Numbered from the stretch's first letter, positions 1 through 8,999 are shown. The stretch: 64,000 nucleotides of DNA from CAVSPO01 sp963730005 (GCA_963730005.1 CAVSPO010000014.1:186001-250000); one strand, 5' to 3'. Program-made: numbers and translations. Notes: a model not told the origin generated them from the sequence alone.

Positions 1-1
1 C

Positions 2-304
2 GGAGGTGACCGGGTGGACGTGAGCGCTGTGGTCACAGTGCTTGACCAGCCGATTTCGGTCAGCGTGTCCGGGGTGCCGAGCGTCGACCCGAGCACCGCC
101 CGCATCAGCCTCGCAGACGCCAGGGCCTCGTTTGGCGGCGTGCAGGTGCCGGATCAGATCACCCGGACTGCCATCGCCCAAGCGTCGACCATGATGAAGC
201 TGCCCACCGAGGCGGGTATGCGATGGGAGTCGCTGTCCGCCGCAGCGGATGGAGCGCGGGTGCACGTGAGCTTCACGGACCTGGATCTGTCGCAGTTCCA
301 GTAG
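2..304 (+). CDS. DUF2993-like protein, C-terminal part (5' end outside window)
   Basis: The frame is open to the left edge of the window, so only the last 100 or so residues are visible. A GTG at 14 is probably internal. The visible part alternates short beta-type stretches rich in V, S and T with a region reading GGVQVPDQ, and ends in a hydrophilic tail (LDLSQFQ). This pattern resembles the C-terminal half of DUF2993 (LmeA-like) proteins, secreted lipid-binding proteins of actinobacterial envelopes; that assignment is inference from pattern only. No function can be stated from the fragment. The next gene, RNase J, follows within 20-50 nt depending on its start, so the two could be co-transcribed. 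Confidence 0.45.
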   Translation, partial: GGDRVDVSAVVTVLDQPISVSVSGVPSVDPSTARISLADARASFGGVQVPDQITRTAIAQASTMMKLPTEAGMRWESLSAAADGARVHVSFTDLDLSQFQ

Positions 305-322
305 CCTGGGCGGTGGCCGACG

Positions 323-2041
323 TTGTCGGCGGGGACGACTACGCTGGCACTCGTGGCACTTTCCGGATTGCAGACCCCTCCCCAGCTCAACTGGGACACC
401 TTGCGCATCATTGCCTTGGGCGGCTTGGGCGACGTGGGGCGCAACATGACTGCCTTCGAGTTGCACGGCAAGATCCTGCTCGTCGACTGCGGGGTGCTTT
501 TTCCCGAGGACGATCAGCCTGGCGTCGACCTGATCCTGCCCGGCCTGGACTATCTGTCCGATCGTCTTGAGGACGTCGTAGCCCTGGTGTTGACCCATGG
601 ACATGAGGATCACATCGGCGCGGTGCCTTACCTGCTGCGCCGTCGCGGGGACATCCCGCTGTACGGCACCAGGTTCACGCTCGCCCTTTTGGAGAGCAAA
701 CTGCGTGAGCACCGCCTGTCCCGGGACGCCGAGTTCAACGTGGTCGTGGAGGGCGATCGAGTCCAGGTGGATGACTTCGACGTCGAGTTCTTCGCGGTCA
801 ATCACTCCATCCCGGGTGGGGTGGCTGTGGGGTTGCGCACGCCGGCCGGCAACGTGCTGCACACCGGCGATTTCAAACTCGACCAACTGCCCATCGACGG
901 GCGCCTCACCGACCTGCGGGGTTTCGGCCGGTTCGGGGCCGAAGGCGTCGACCTGCTGCTCTGCGACTCGACCAACGCCGAGTCGGCCGGTCTGAACGAG
1001 ACCGAGGACGCAGTGCTGCCCGCGCTGGAGCTCACCTTCGCCAACGCCCCCAGGAAGGTGGTGGTGGCGTGCTTCGCCTCGCACGTGCATCGGGTGCAGC
1101 AGGTCATCGATCTTGCGGTGAAGTTCGAACGCAGGGTCTGCTACGTCGGCCGATCGATGGTGCGCAACATGGCCATCGCTCGAGATCTTGGCTACCTGAA
1201 AGTACCGCCGGGCACCCTCATCGACTTGAAACAAATGGACGACTACCCGGATGACAAGGTGACGGTGATCACCACCGGTTCGCAGGGGGAGCCGCTGAGT
1301 GCCCTGGCTCGGATGGCCAACCGGGAGCATCCGGTGGTGCAGGTGCACCCTGAGGACACCGTGCTGTTGGCCTCCTCGCTGATCCCCGGCAACGAGAATG
1401 CCGTCTCCCGTGTCGTCAACGGGCTCACCCGAATCGGCGCCCGCGTGGTGCATCAGGGCACTGCGCTGGTCCACGTCTCGGGGCACGCCCGGGCCGGGGA
1501 GTTGCTGTTCGTCTGGAACATGGTGTCGCCCCGAAACGCGATGCCCATCCACGGCGAGCCGCGCCACTTGAGTGCGAACGCCCAGCTGGCCAAGGCCACC
1601 GGTGTCCCCGGGGAGCGCATCGTGCTGGCCGCCGACGGGGACGTCGTCGACCTGTGTGACGGCAAGGCTTCCATTGTGGGCCAGGTTGATGCGTCGTACA
1701 TCTTCGTGGACGGTTCCACCGTTGGTGACCTGAGCGAAGCTTCGCTGACTGATCGCAAGATCCTGGGCGAGGAGGGCTTCATCTCGATCGTTGCCGCAGT
1801 CGACCTGCGCAGCAACACGTTGGTGGCCGGGCCCGACGTCAGTGCCCGGGGTTTCGTCGGCGACCAACTCATCTTCGACGAGGTCACCGCCGCAGTCCGA
1901 AAGGCCCTGGTGAACGCGTTGAACGAGGACGTCGATGACACCCACCGCCTCCAGCAGGTGGTCCGGCGGGTGGTTGGCCGCTGGGTCTCCAGGACTTACC
2001 GCAGCCGGCCGATGATCGTGCCAGTGGTGATCGCCGTCTGA
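323..2041 (+). CDS. rnj: Ribonuclease J (metallo-beta-lactamase/beta-CASP RNase)
   Basis: Ribonuclease J is a cytoplasmic zinc-dependent endo- and 5'-exoribonuclease that processes rRNA and decays mRNA. The protein of about 572 aa opens with the family's RIIALGGLGDVGRNM segment and carries the metal-binding HGHEDH motif at residues 92-97, followed by the beta-CASP region with GSQGEP and HVSGHA, where the catalytic histidines are expected. Length is normal (usual 550-620 aa). The start is uncertain: TTG at 323 gives the longest form, while GTG at 353 is in frame and leaves all conserved sequence intact; neither has a convincing ribosome-binding site. The gene follows the DUF2993-like fragment and precedes a promoter for rpmB. 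Confidence 0.93.
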   Translation: MSAGTTTLALVALSGLQTPPQLNWDTLRIIALGGLGDVGRNMTAFELHGKILLVDCGVLFPEDDQPGVDLILPGLDYLSDRLEDVVALVLTHGHEDHIGAVPYLLRRRGDIPLYGTRFTLALLESKLREHRLSRDAEFNVVVEGDRVQVDDFDVEFFAVNHSIPGGVAVGLRTPAGNVLHTGDFKLDQLPIDGRLTDLRGFGRFGAEGVDLLLCDSTNAESAGLNETEDAVLPALELTFANAPRKVVVACFASHVHRVQQVIDLAVKFERRVCYVGRSMVRNMAIARDLGYLKVPPGTLIDLKQMDDYPDDKVTVITTGSQGEPLSALARMANREHPVVQVHPEDTVLLASSLIPGNENAVSRVVNGLTRIGARVVHQGTALVHVSGHARAGELLFVWNMVSPRNAMPIHGEPRHLSANAQLAKATGVPGERIVLAADGDVVDLCDGKASIVGQVDASYIFVDGSTVGDLSEASLTDRKILGEEGFISIVAAVDLRSNTLVAGPDVSARGFVGDQLIFDEVTAAVRKALVNALNEDVDDTHRLQQVVRRVVGRWVSRTYRSRPMIVPVVIAV

Positions 2042-2063
2042 ACGGGGCCTCAACCCTGCGGTT

Positions 2064-2093
2064 TTGCCCTGGACGGCGTGGGCTCGCTACACT
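2064..2093 (+). promoter_or_regulatory. Promoter upstream of rpmB
   Basis: TTGCCC at 2064-2069 and TACACT at 2088-2093 are separated by 18 nt, a good fit to a housekeeping sigma-70 promoter. Transcription would begin near 2100, leaving a leader of about 120 nt before the rpmB start codon. This is a motif reading only. Confidence 0.5.
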
Positions 2094-2223
2094 CATTCGG
2101 TTGCGACTTTCGAGGCCCCGGCGGACTGGTTGATTTCGGCCGGCCGCAGCGGGGTTGCATCGCAAGACCGAAAGACAACGATCCTCATCGCACATCGATC
2201 CCTATCGAACAAGGAGTGCTCAC

Positions 2224-2412
2224 ATGGCTGCCGTGTGTGACATCTGCCACAAGGGCCCCGGCTTTGGGCACAACGTGCCTTGGTCGAAGAAGAAGACCAA
2301 CCGACGTTGGGACCCGAACATCCAGCGCGTGCGCGCCCTGGTCAACGGTGCGGCGAAGCGCCTGCACGTGTGCACGTCGTGCCTGAAGGCCGGCAAGGTC
2401 ACTTCCCGCTGA
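2224..2412 (+). CDS. rpmB: 50S ribosomal protein L28
   Basis: L28 is a small structural protein of the large ribosomal subunit. The 62-residue product starts MAAVCDICHK and has two CxxC pairs (CDIC near the N-terminus, CTSC near residue 51), the zinc-binding version of the protein, with the basic WSKKKTNRRW segment typical of L28. ATG at 2224 is chosen because AAGGAG lies 7-8 nt upstream; the frame is open further upstream but that part overlaps the leader. A strong hairpin follows directly, so the gene is probably a single transcription unit. Confidence 0.97.
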   Translation: MAAVCDICHKGPGFGHNVPWSKKKTNRRWDPNIQRVRALVNGAAKRLHVCTSCLKAGKVTSR

Positions 2413-2427
2413 CCCCGTACGCCAGAG

Positions 2428-2454
2428 AGCCCGCCCCGTCAGGGCGGGCTTTTC
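2428..2454 (+). terminator. Rho-independent terminator after rpmB
   Basis: AGCCCGCCC (2428-2436) pairs perfectly with GGGCGGGCT (2442-2450) across a 5-nt loop and is followed by TTTT. This is a classical intrinsic terminator. Confidence 0.9.
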
Positions 2455-2490
2455 TGCGTCCGGCCCGGACTTGCCCGGTGGGCAGTCGCC

Positions 2491-2518
2491 GGTGACTGTC
2501 CGTCCGACTGGGTACCAT
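2491..2518 (+). promoter_or_regulatory. Candidate promoter for leaderless recG
   Basis: GGTGAC (2491-2496) and TACCAT (2513-2518) are 16 nt apart. The in-frame GTG at 2525 begins 6 nt after the hexamer, so transcription would start at or next to the start codon. The -35 is a weak match. Confidence 0.35.
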
Positions 2519-2524
2519 CGGCCT

Positions 2525-4798
2525 GTGGCAGGAACGATCAGGACGCCGGCAAGTGGGGGCTCCCGTCGTGCTGCCCCACAGCGGGTGTCGCCTTGGCGCA
2601 CCGAGACCTTCCGACTGCTCAATCAGACTCTGGACGAAGCCGTGGGCTTCCGGACAGCGCAGGCCTTCGAGTCGCTGGGTCTGCGTACGGTCGACGACCT
2701 GATGCACCACCTGCCACGGCGCTACCTGTCCGGCACCGAGACCACCGACCTCACCACGGTCAGGCCGGGGGACAGCGTCGCGATCGTGGCCCGAGTCGCC
2801 CGTCTGGAACGCCATGGTGAGGAGCCCAAGCTTCGCCTGGCCTGCCAGCTCACTGATGGGCGCGGCCAGCTCAGTGTCACGTTCTTCGGCCGCAAGAGGC
2901 TCGTCACCTTCTGGGCTGCCGAACTCAGCAAGGGTGTCAAGGGCATCTTCGTGGGCAAGGTGGGCGCCTTCCGCGGCGAGCTGCAGATGACACACCCCGT
3001 CTTCGTGATGCTGGATGAGCACGGGAACATCGTCGGGCGAAGCAACGAGGAAAAGTCGTTGATGGCTGCCCAGGTGTCACGCAGTGGGCTGGTGGGCATC
3101 TATCCAGCAACTTCGAAGCTGCCGACTTGGCAGATCGCTGAGTGCGCCGGGTTGGTCCTCGACCTGTTGGCCGGCCTTGACGATCCGCTGCCTTCCGGCA
3201 TCCGGGACAGCCATGACCTGCCGGGCCTGCTGGAGGCATTCACCGAGATCCATCGGCCGAGCACCCAGCAACTCGTCGACCGGGCTGTCAAGCGGCTCAA
3301 GTTCGACGAGGCGTTGATGCTCCAGCTCACCATGGCCTACCGGCGCGCTGATCGTGTGCACCATCGGTCAGCTCCGGTTCGACGCAGGACGGGCGGGTTG
3401 CTGGACGCCTTCGACGCCCGCCTGCCGTTCACACTGACTCAAGGGCAGCAGGAGGTCAGCGCCCAGATCTTCGAGGATCTTGCGGAGGACATTCCCATGC
3501 AGCGCCTGTTGCAGGGTGAGGTCGGCTCCGGGAAGACAGTTGTTGCGCTGCGCGCCATGCTGGCCGAGGTCGACGATGGGCGCCAGGCGGCGCTGCTGGC
3601 CCCGACCGAGGTGCTGGCCACTCAGCACGCTGAGTCCGTGCTTGGCCTGTTGGGCGAGCTTGGGCAGGGCCAGCTGTTGGGAGCCCCGGAGTACGCGACC
3701 GACGTGGTTCTGTTGACTGGTTCAATGCCCGCTGCGGCCCGCAGGCAGGCGCTGGCGAAGATTGCCGACGGGCAGGCTGGCATCGTGATCGGTACCCACG
3801 CCCTGCTTTCGGAAGCGGTCTCGTTTTCCGACCTGGGGTTGGTGGTCATCGACGAACAGCACCGTTTCGGCGTCGAACAGCGTGCCGCGTTGACGGGCAA
3901 GGGAAAGCTGCACCCCCACGTCCTGGTGATGACCGCGACGCCCATTCCGCGGTCGGTCGCGATGACCGTGTTCGGCGACCTCGAAACCTCCACGTTGGTC
4001 GAGATCCCGGCAGGCCGGCAGGACGTGCAGACCACCGTGGTGTCGACGCGTCTGCACCCCCGCTGGGTGGATCGAGCCTGGCAACGGGTGGCCGAGGAGG
4101 TGGCAGCAGGCAGGCAGGCGTTCGTGGTGTGCCCCCGGATCAGCCCTTCAGAAGCCGACGTCGCACCTGACGACGACACCGAGTGGGCGCCCAGCGCCAC
4201 TGTCGAGGAGTTGGCCAAGACCTTGGGCGGGGGGCCGCTGCAGCATTTGCGGCTGGGGGTGCTGCACGGCCGGATGAAGAGCGACGAGAAGAGCGCCGTG
4301 ATGGCCCAGTTCGTCGCCGGACAGCTGGACGTGCTGGTGTCGACGACCGTCATCGAGGTCGGTGTGGACGTGCCCAACGCGTCCGCCATGGTTGTGATGG
4401 ACGCCGATCGCTTCGGCATCAGCCAGCTGCATCAGTTGCGGGGCCGGATCGGCCGCGGTGAGCATCCCGGCATCTGCCTGTTGGTCACCAGCGCCCCAGC
4501 GGACTCGGCGGCGGCCGATCGCCTTGCGGCGGTGGCGGCCACCCGCGACGGGTTTGAGCTGGCGGAGGTGGACCTGGCGCAACGCCGCGAGGGGAATGTG
4601 CTGGGGGCGAGTCAGTCCGGCGGGAAGTCGTCCCTCAAACTGTTGAGGGTGCTCGATGATGCCGACCTGATCCAGGTGGCGCGCGAGCTGGCCGAGAGAC
4701 TGGTCGTCGACGACCCGAATCGCGCTGATCCGCGTCTGGCCGACATGGTCACACGCACCGAGCTGGACGCCGCCGGCGACTGGCTGGAGAAGAGCTGA
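2525..4798 (+). CDS. recG: ATP-dependent DNA helicase RecG
   Basis: RecG remodels branched DNA (stalled forks, Holliday junctions). The protein of about 757 aa has an N-terminal OB-fold wedge region, then superfamily-2 helicase motifs: Walker A GEVGSGKT, the DExH-type box DEQH, TATPIP (motif III), and the C-terminal block with DVPNASAMVV and QLRGRIGRG. Length fits the family (690-800 aa). The frame is open back to 2471, but there is no ribosome-binding site there. GTG at 2525 sits 6 nt behind a TACCAT hexamer and would be leaderless; GTG at 2585 is a shorter alternative that keeps all conserved sequence. The gene ends 12 nt before the stop of a convergent gene. Confidence 0.95.
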   Translation: MAGTIRTPASGGSRRAAPQRVSPWRTETFRLLNQTLDEAVGFRTAQAFESLGLRTVDDLMHHLPRRYLSGTETTDLTTVRPGDSVAIVARVARLERHGEEPKLRLACQLTDGRGQLSVTFFGRKRLVTFWAAELSKGVKGIFVGKVGAFRGELQMTHPVFVMLDEHGNIVGRSNEEKSLMAAQVSRSGLVGIYPATSKLPTWQIAECAGLVLDLLAGLDDPLPSGIRDSHDLPGLLEAFTEIHRPSTQQLVDRAVKRLKFDEALMLQLTMAYRRADRVHHRSAPVRRRTGGLLDAFDARLPFTLTQGQQEVSAQIFEDLAEDIPMQRLLQGEVGSGKTVVALRAMLAEVDDGRQAALLAPTEVLATQHAESVLGLLGELGQGQLLGAPEYATDVVLLTGSMPAAARRQALAKIADGQAGIVIGTHALLSEAVSFSDLGLVVIDEQHRFGVEQRAALTGKGKLHPHVLVMTATPIPRSVAMTVFGDLETSTLVEIPAGRQDVQTTVVSTRLHPRWVDRAWQRVAEEVAAGRQAFVVCPRISPSEADVAPDDDTEWAPSATVEELAKTLGGGPLQHLRLGVLHGRMKSDEKSAVMAQFVAGQLDVLVSTTVIEVGVDVPNASAMVVMDADRFGISQLHQLRGRIGRGEHPGICLLVTSAPADSAAADRLAAVAATRDGFELAEVDLAQRREGNVLGASQSGGKSSLKLLRVLDDADLIQVARELAERLVVDDPNRADPRLADMVTRTELDAAGDWLEKS

Positions 4799-4810
4799 GG
4801 CCGCAGGCCG

Positions 4811-5227
4811 TCAGCCGTCGGTCTCAGCACCGAAGATGAAACCCCGGCCGCTCACCTCTTCGGGGTCGATGCGCACCCACACGGTCTGCTGCCCGGGAAA
4901 CCAGGGCAGCATCGGGATCCGCTCCGCGCGTTTCAGCTCGTCGGGGTCGGTGACGATGCAGGCGCGGCCCTTCACGAGCACGCTCCAGCCGCCAGTGTCG
5001 TTCCAGCCGTCCGCCTCGAAAACGACGTGGTCGTCCTGTCGGATCGATGCGAGCTTGCCCCCTTCGGCACTGCGGAACAGCACCGCTTCGCCATCGAGAC
5101 AGAAATTGACCGGAAGGATCTCGGGCCGGCCACCGGTGATGAGGCCGATCCTGCCCACGTCCTGACTCGCCAGATAACCCCAGCAGGTGTCTGGTTCCAG
5201 AGTGTAGACAGCTTCCTCGGGGGACAT
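4811..5227 (-). CDS. Pyridoxamine 5'-phosphate oxidase-fold protein
   Basis: This 138-aa protein belongs to the split-barrel flavin/F420-binding superfamily of small actinobacterial proteins. Family-like features are the GYLASQDVGRIGLI opening, ILPVNFCLDG, the SAEGGKLASI segment where phosphate is usually bound, and WSVLVKGRA. The reaction is unknown; related proteins bind FMN, F420 or haem. ATG at 5227 is chosen because the upstream extension of the frame (to 5713) lies antisense to rsmD and has no conserved sequence. It is divergent from rsmD with about 75 nt between start codons and convergent with recG. Confidence 0.8.
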   Translation of the reverse strand: MSPEEAVYTLEPDTCWGYLASQDVGRIGLITGGRPEILPVNFCLDGEAVLFRSAEGGKLASIRQDDHVVFEADGWNDTGGWSVLVKGRACIVTDPDELKRAERIPMLPWFPGQQTVWVRIDPEEVSGRGFIFGAETDG

Positions 5228-5289
5228 GGCTCCATTGTTCCCCACGACCTCAGGGCCCGGGGCGTGGCAACCAAAAGCGCCGTCGGCAC

Positions 5290-5295
5290 TAGGGT
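5290..5295 (+). promoter_or_regulatory. -10 hexamer for leaderless rsmD
   Basis: TAGGGT ends exactly 7 nt before the ATG at 5303, the spacing expected if transcription starts at the start codon. No ribosome-binding site is present. No clear -35 is visible. Confidence 0.4.
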
Positions 5296-5302
5296 GCTGC
5301 TC

Positions 5303-5905
5303 ATGACGCGGATCATCGCCGGGCGGGCGAAGGGTGTGAGGCTGGCGACACCCGATTCCCAGCGGACTCGGCCAACCGTCGATCGGGTCCGTGAGGCGTT
5401 GTTCAGTGCGTTGGTGTCGTGGGCCGGCACCAACGACGAGGCTGCGGACACCCAACTGAGCGGAATCGCCTTTCTGGACCTGTTCGCGGGTTCCGGGGCG
5501 GTTGGTCTGGAGGCCGCCAGCCGAGGCGCAGCGCCAGTGACACTCGTCGAGAAGGACCGAGCCACCGCTGAACTGATCCGCCGCAATGCCGGTCACGCCC
5601 GGTTGGACGTCGAGGTGGTCACAGCCGGCGTTGACTCCTACCTGGCCCGCGGAGTCCAGCGGGTTTGGGACGTGGTGTGGGCTGACCCACCGTACGACTT
5701 GCCTTCGGGCCAACTTGTCGCCGAGCTGGCCACCCTGCTGGCGGCAGGGGGGTTGGCCGCGGATGGACTGGTCGTCGTCGAGCGCCGCACCCGAGATCCG
5801 GAGCCGGCCTGGCCGGCGGAACTCACTGAGACCTGGTCGCGCCGCTACGGTGAGACCACGCTGTACTACTGCAGACCCGGCACTGCCGGAGAGGACGACC
5901 GATGA
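5303..5905 (+). CDS. rsmD: 16S rRNA (guanine(966)-N(2))-methyltransferase RsmD
   Basis: RsmD is an S-adenosylmethionine-dependent methylase acting on G966 of 16S rRNA in the assembled small subunit. The 200-aa product opens MTRIIAGRAKG, then has RPTVDRVREALF, the SAM-binding DLFAGSGAVGLEAASRG motif and the catalytic ADPPYD signature. ATG at 5303 is chosen from the family's N-terminus and the preceding TAGGGT. Its stop overlaps the coaD start by 4 nt (ATGA), so the two are translationally coupled. Confidence 0.95.
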   Translation: MTRIIAGRAKGVRLATPDSQRTRPTVDRVREALFSALVSWAGTNDEAADTQLSGIAFLDLFAGSGAVGLEAASRGAAPVTLVEKDRATAELIRRNAGHARLDVEVVTAGVDSYLARGVQRVWDVVWADPPYDLPSGQLVAELATLLAAGGLAADGLVVVERRTRDPEPAWPAELTETWSRRYGETTLYYCRPGTAGEDDR

Positions 5906-6405
5906 CCCAGCGCGGAAGCGGACGTGTGACAGCGGTCTGCCCAGGATCCTTCGATCCGATCACGCTGGGGCACCTGAACATCATCACCAGGGCGGCCAGC
6001 GTGTTCGACGAGGTCATCGTCGCAGTCGGCCGCAACTCGACGAAGAACTACCTGTTCGAGTTCGACCAGCGGTTGCAACTCGTCGAGGACGCCGTCGAGG
6101 GGATGGCGAATGTGCGTGCCGAGTCGATCCAGGGGCTGCTGACCGATTTCTGCACCCAACAGCACGCCTCGGTGATCGTCAAGGGCGTGCGCTTCGGCTC
6201 CGACTTCGACTACGAGCTGCAGATGAGTCAGCTCAACCGGGAACTTTCCGGGATCGAAACCATCCTGCTCCCTGCCGGGCGGGAGTTCGGCACCGTCAGC
6301 TCGTCACTGTTGCGGGAAGTGGCCTTCCTCGGGGGTGACATCGCCACGTTCGTGACCCCGGCCGTGAACGAGGCGGTGCTGGCCAAGGTGGCCGACCGCC
6401 GGTAG
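5902..6405 (+). CDS. coaD: Phosphopantetheine adenylyltransferase
   Basis: CoaD transfers AMP from ATP to 4'-phosphopantetheine, the penultimate step of coenzyme A synthesis. The 167-aa protein has the nucleotidyltransferase motif PGSFDPITLGHL (T/HxGH type) at residues 12-23, VGRNSTKNYLF, VRFGSDFDYELQM and the C-terminal SSSLLREVAFLGGD motif. Length matches the family (155-170 aa). It overlaps rsmD by 4 nt, a pairing common in actinobacteria. Confidence 0.97.
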   Translation: MTQRGSGRVTAVCPGSFDPITLGHLNIITRAASVFDEVIVAVGRNSTKNYLFEFDQRLQLVEDAVEGMANVRAESIQGLLTDFCTQQHASVIVKGVRFGSDFDYELQMSQLNRELSGIETILLPAGREFGTVSSSLLREVAFLGGDIATFVTPAVNEAVLAKVADRR

Positions 6406-6535
6406 CCCACAGGCAGGCCATCCAGGGAAGGAATCCGGGCTCTTCGACGGCCGATTTCGGGTGGTGGCCGAGTTCCGGTACGGTTGAGCGTCGGTCATGA
6501 CATTGTCGTGCCCACCGTGTGAAGGGACGCCGCTC

Positions 6536-7087
6536 GTGAACTCCTCGCCTCGTCAACCGGACACTCGCTCACCGTGGCTGTTGGACATCCACGAACTGGT
6601 GCGCCGTCCGGGAGAGATGAAGGAGCTGCGAACGCAGCTCCCGGCGCCGGTTGGGCTGGGCACTGAATTGATCGGGGTGCCCGAGGGTTCGCCCGTCGAC
6701 CTTGAGCTGCGGCTCGAATCGGTCGGCGAGGGGGTTCTGGTCACCGGTGTCGCTTCAGCAACGGTCAAGGGCGAGTGTGCGCGTTGCCTCACGACGGTCG
6801 AGGATCATCTGAACTTCGACGTCGAGGAGCTGTACTACTACCCCGGCCGCGAGGCAGAAGAGGACGCCTACTGGGTGCACAACGATCAGATTGATCTGGA
6901 ATCAGCTCTGCGGGACGCAGTCGTGCTCGAACTGCCGTTCACCCCGCTCTGCCGTCCAGACTGCTCTGGTCTGTGCCTGGTGTGTGGAGCGGATCTCAAC
7001 GCCGACCCCGAGCATGGACACGGGGCGACGATCGATCCGCGTTGGCAGAAGTTGGCCGGGCTGGCCCCGGAGGGTCAGTCAGACTGA
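6536..7087 (+). CDS. DUF177 (YceD-like) protein, upstream of rpmF
   Basis: DUF177/YceD proteins are encoded directly before rpmF in many bacteria and are implicated in 23S rRNA or ribosome maturation; the biochemical role is not settled. The product has two Cys pairs, CARCL near the middle and CRPDCSGLCLVCG near the C-terminus, a pattern typical of the actinobacterial version and suggestive of a metal site. GTG at 6536 is preferred to ATG at 6497 because AAGGGA lies 8-9 nt upstream and the conserved SPWLLDIHEL segment follows soon after. It ends 107 nt before rpmF. Confidence 0.85.
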   Translation: MNSSPRQPDTRSPWLLDIHELVRRPGEMKELRTQLPAPVGLGTELIGVPEGSPVDLELRLESVGEGVLVTGVASATVKGECARCLTTVEDHLNFDVEELYYYPGREAEEDAYWVHNDQIDLESALRDAVVLELPFTPLCRPDCSGLCLVCGADLNADPEHGHGATIDPRWQKLAGLAPEGQSD

Positions 7088-7193
7088 AGGCACTAGACTT
7101 GGCGGTCTGGCGCCGGAGGACCGGTTGGCACAAGAAAGACTCAGGTGCGCTTGGCGTTGCCTGTCCAGCAGAGCTTATTGAAGGAGAACGACT

Positions 7194-7385
7194 GTGGCTG
7201 TTCCGAAGCGCAGAATGTCCCGTAGCAACACGCGCAGCCGTCGCGCGCAGTGGAAGGCAGCGGCTGTCACCCTGGTGACCTGCGTCAACCCGGCCTGCCG
7301 TGCGAAGCACCTGCCGCACACCGTGTGCCCCGAGTGCGGCCAGTACGGTCCCCGTGGCGAGCGTCGTCAGGTGCTCGAGGCCTGA
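7194..7385 (+). CDS. rpmF: 50S ribosomal protein L32
   Basis: L32 is a small zinc-ribbon protein of the large subunit. The 63-residue product begins MAVPKRRMSRSNTRSRR and has CVNPAC and CPEC pairs that would bind zinc. Start GTG at 7194 has AAGGAG 7-8 nt upstream. The order DUF177-rpmF-rnc-mutM is the standard actinobacterial arrangement. Confidence 0.97.
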   Translation: MAVPKRRMSRSNTRSRRAQWKAAAVTLVTCVNPACRAKHLPHTVCPECGQYGPRGERRQVLEA

Positions 7386-7429
7386 GTGCCGGTGGCACCG
7401 CAGGTCGCACCGGTCACTGAGGTGGCCAG

Positions 7430-8152
7430 GTGACCAACAAGTTCCTGGAGCAGCTCACCGAGCTGGGAGTCCCTCTGGACCCCCAGCTTCTTGAGTTGGC
7501 CCTGACCCACCGTTCGTACGCTTACGAACACGGCCAGATCCCGACCAATGAGCGCTTGGAGTTCCTGGGCGACGCGGTGCTGGAAATGGTCGTCACCGAG
7601 CATCTGTATCTCGCCTTTCCGGACCAACCGGAGGGTGAGCTGGCCAAGCTGCGCGCGGCGGTGGTGAGCGCTGTGAGCCTCGGCAGCGTCGCCCGTGAGC
7701 TGGGGATCGGTCACCTCATCAAGCTCGGCCACGGCGAGATCAGTACCGGAGGCAACGACAAGACGTCGATCCTGGCCGACACCATGGAGGCGTTGATCGG
7801 AGCTCTCTACCTGACCGATGCCGCGGGCGCCTTCACCTTCGTCAGTCACGTCTTCAACCCGCTGGTCGGGCATGCAGCCACCCTGGGTGCAGGGCTGGAC
7901 TGGAAGACCTCGCTGCAGGAGGCCGCCGTCGTGCTGGGTCTGGAGCCACCTGGCTACCGGATCACGGAGTCAGGGCCAGATCACGACAAACGCTTCAAGG
8001 CGTTCGCCGTGCTGGGCGACCGCGAGTTCGCCCCGGGCCACGGTCGAAGCAAGAAGGTGGCCGAGCAGGAAGCTGCTGAGCATGCTTTCCGCGCTCTGCA
8101 GCCGCAGGTTGAGGCTGCCAGGGCCGGTGCCAGCGTGGCGGCCAGTTCCTGA
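7430..8152 (+). CDS. rnc: Ribonuclease III
   Basis: RNase III cuts double-stranded RNA in rRNA precursors and mRNAs. The 240-aa protein has the catalytic signature ERLEFLGDAVLE at residues 41-52, a second metal-site region DTMEALIGAL, and a C-terminal double-stranded-RNA-binding domain ending GRSKKVAEQEAAEHA. Start GTG at 7430 is preceded by GAGGTGG. It ends 1 nt before mutM. Confidence 0.96.
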   Translation: MTNKFLEQLTELGVPLDPQLLELALTHRSYAYEHGQIPTNERLEFLGDAVLEMVVTEHLYLAFPDQPEGELAKLRAAVVSAVSLGSVARELGIGHLIKLGHGEISTGGNDKTSILADTMEALIGALYLTDAAGAFTFVSHVFNPLVGHAATLGAGLDWKTSLQEAAVVLGLEPPGYRITESGPDHDKRFKAFAVLGDREFAPGHGRSKKVAEQEAAEHAFRALQPQVEAARAGASVAASS

Positions 8153-8153
8153 G

Positions 8154-8999
8154 ATGCCGGAGCTACCCGAAGTCGAGACCATTCGGGCAGGCTTGGCGCC
8201 CTTGGTGCGGGGACGCACCCTGGCGCAGGTACGGGTGCTTCACCCGCGTCCGGTACGTCGTCACGCGGGGGGTCCGGCGGACTTCCAGACGTCTTTGGTG
8301 GGCCGCACCTTCGCAATTCCAGCTCGGCGGGGAAAGTACCTGTGGCTGCCTTTCGAGGATGGCGATGCCCTGCTCGTCCACCTGGGGATGAGCGGCCAGT
8401 TCCGGCTCAGCCAGAAGGACGACGAGTTGGCCCGCAACACACGGGTGCTCTTCGACTTCATCGACGGCAACGACCAGTTGCGTTTCATTGACCAGCGGAT
8501 GTTCGGCGGCCTGAGCGTGTCTGGCGCCGGAGCAGAACTGCCCGCCGAGGTGCGACACATCGCGCTCGACCCGCTTGACCCCTCCTTCGACCTGTCGGCC
8601 ACTGTGACGCGACTCCAGCAGAAGCGTTCGACAGTCAAGAGGGCCCTGCTCGATCAGAACCTGATCAGCGGCATCGGCAACATCTACGCCGACGAGGCGC
8701 TGTGGCGGGCCCGGACCCACTACGACCACCCGACATCGTCGCTGTCCACGCGCCGGGCGCGCAGCCTGTTGCGCGCAGTCCAGCAGGTCTTCACCGAGGC
8801 GTTGGTGCAGGGCGGCACGAGTTTCGACTCCCTGTACGTCAACGTGAACGGCCGCTCCGGTTATTTCGCGAGGTCCCTGGCCGCCTACGGCCAGGCCGGG
8901 AAGCCTTGCCCGCGCTGCGGGACGCCCATCCGGCGCGACCATTTCATGAACCGTTCGTCGTACCTGTGCCCCCGATGCCAGCGGCTGCCCCGCGGTTGA
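8154..8999 (+). CDS. mutM: Formamidopyrimidine-DNA glycosylase
   Basis: MutM (Fpg) excises oxidised purines such as 8-oxoguanine and nicks the abasic site. The 281-aa protein starts MPELPEVET, so the catalytic N-terminal proline (residue 2 before Met removal) and adjacent glutamate are present; it has the helix-two-turn-helix region NLISGIGNIYADE and a C-terminal zinc finger with CPRCG and CPRC. The start at 8154 is fixed by the need for Pro at the N-terminus. It lies 1 nt after rnc and is surely co-transcribed. Confidence 0.97.
   Translation: MPELPEVETIRAGLAPLVRGRTLAQVRVLHPRPVRRHAGGPADFQTSLVGRTFAIPARRGKYLWLPFEDGDALLVHLGMSGQFRLSQKDDELARNTRVLFDFIDGNDQLRFIDQRMFGGLSVSGAGAELPAEVRHIALDPLDPSFDLSATVTRLQQKRSTVKRALLDQNLISGIGNIYADEALWRARTHYDHPTSSLSTRRARSLLRAVQQVFTEALVQGGTSFDSLYVNVNGRSGYFARSLAAYGQAGKPCPRCGTPIRRDHFMNRSSYLCPRCQRLPRG

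Noticed and set aside
5228..5713. Longer N-terminus of the PNPOx-fold protein
   Set aside because: The extension lies antisense to rsmD, has no conserved sequence, and would cross the divergent promoter region.
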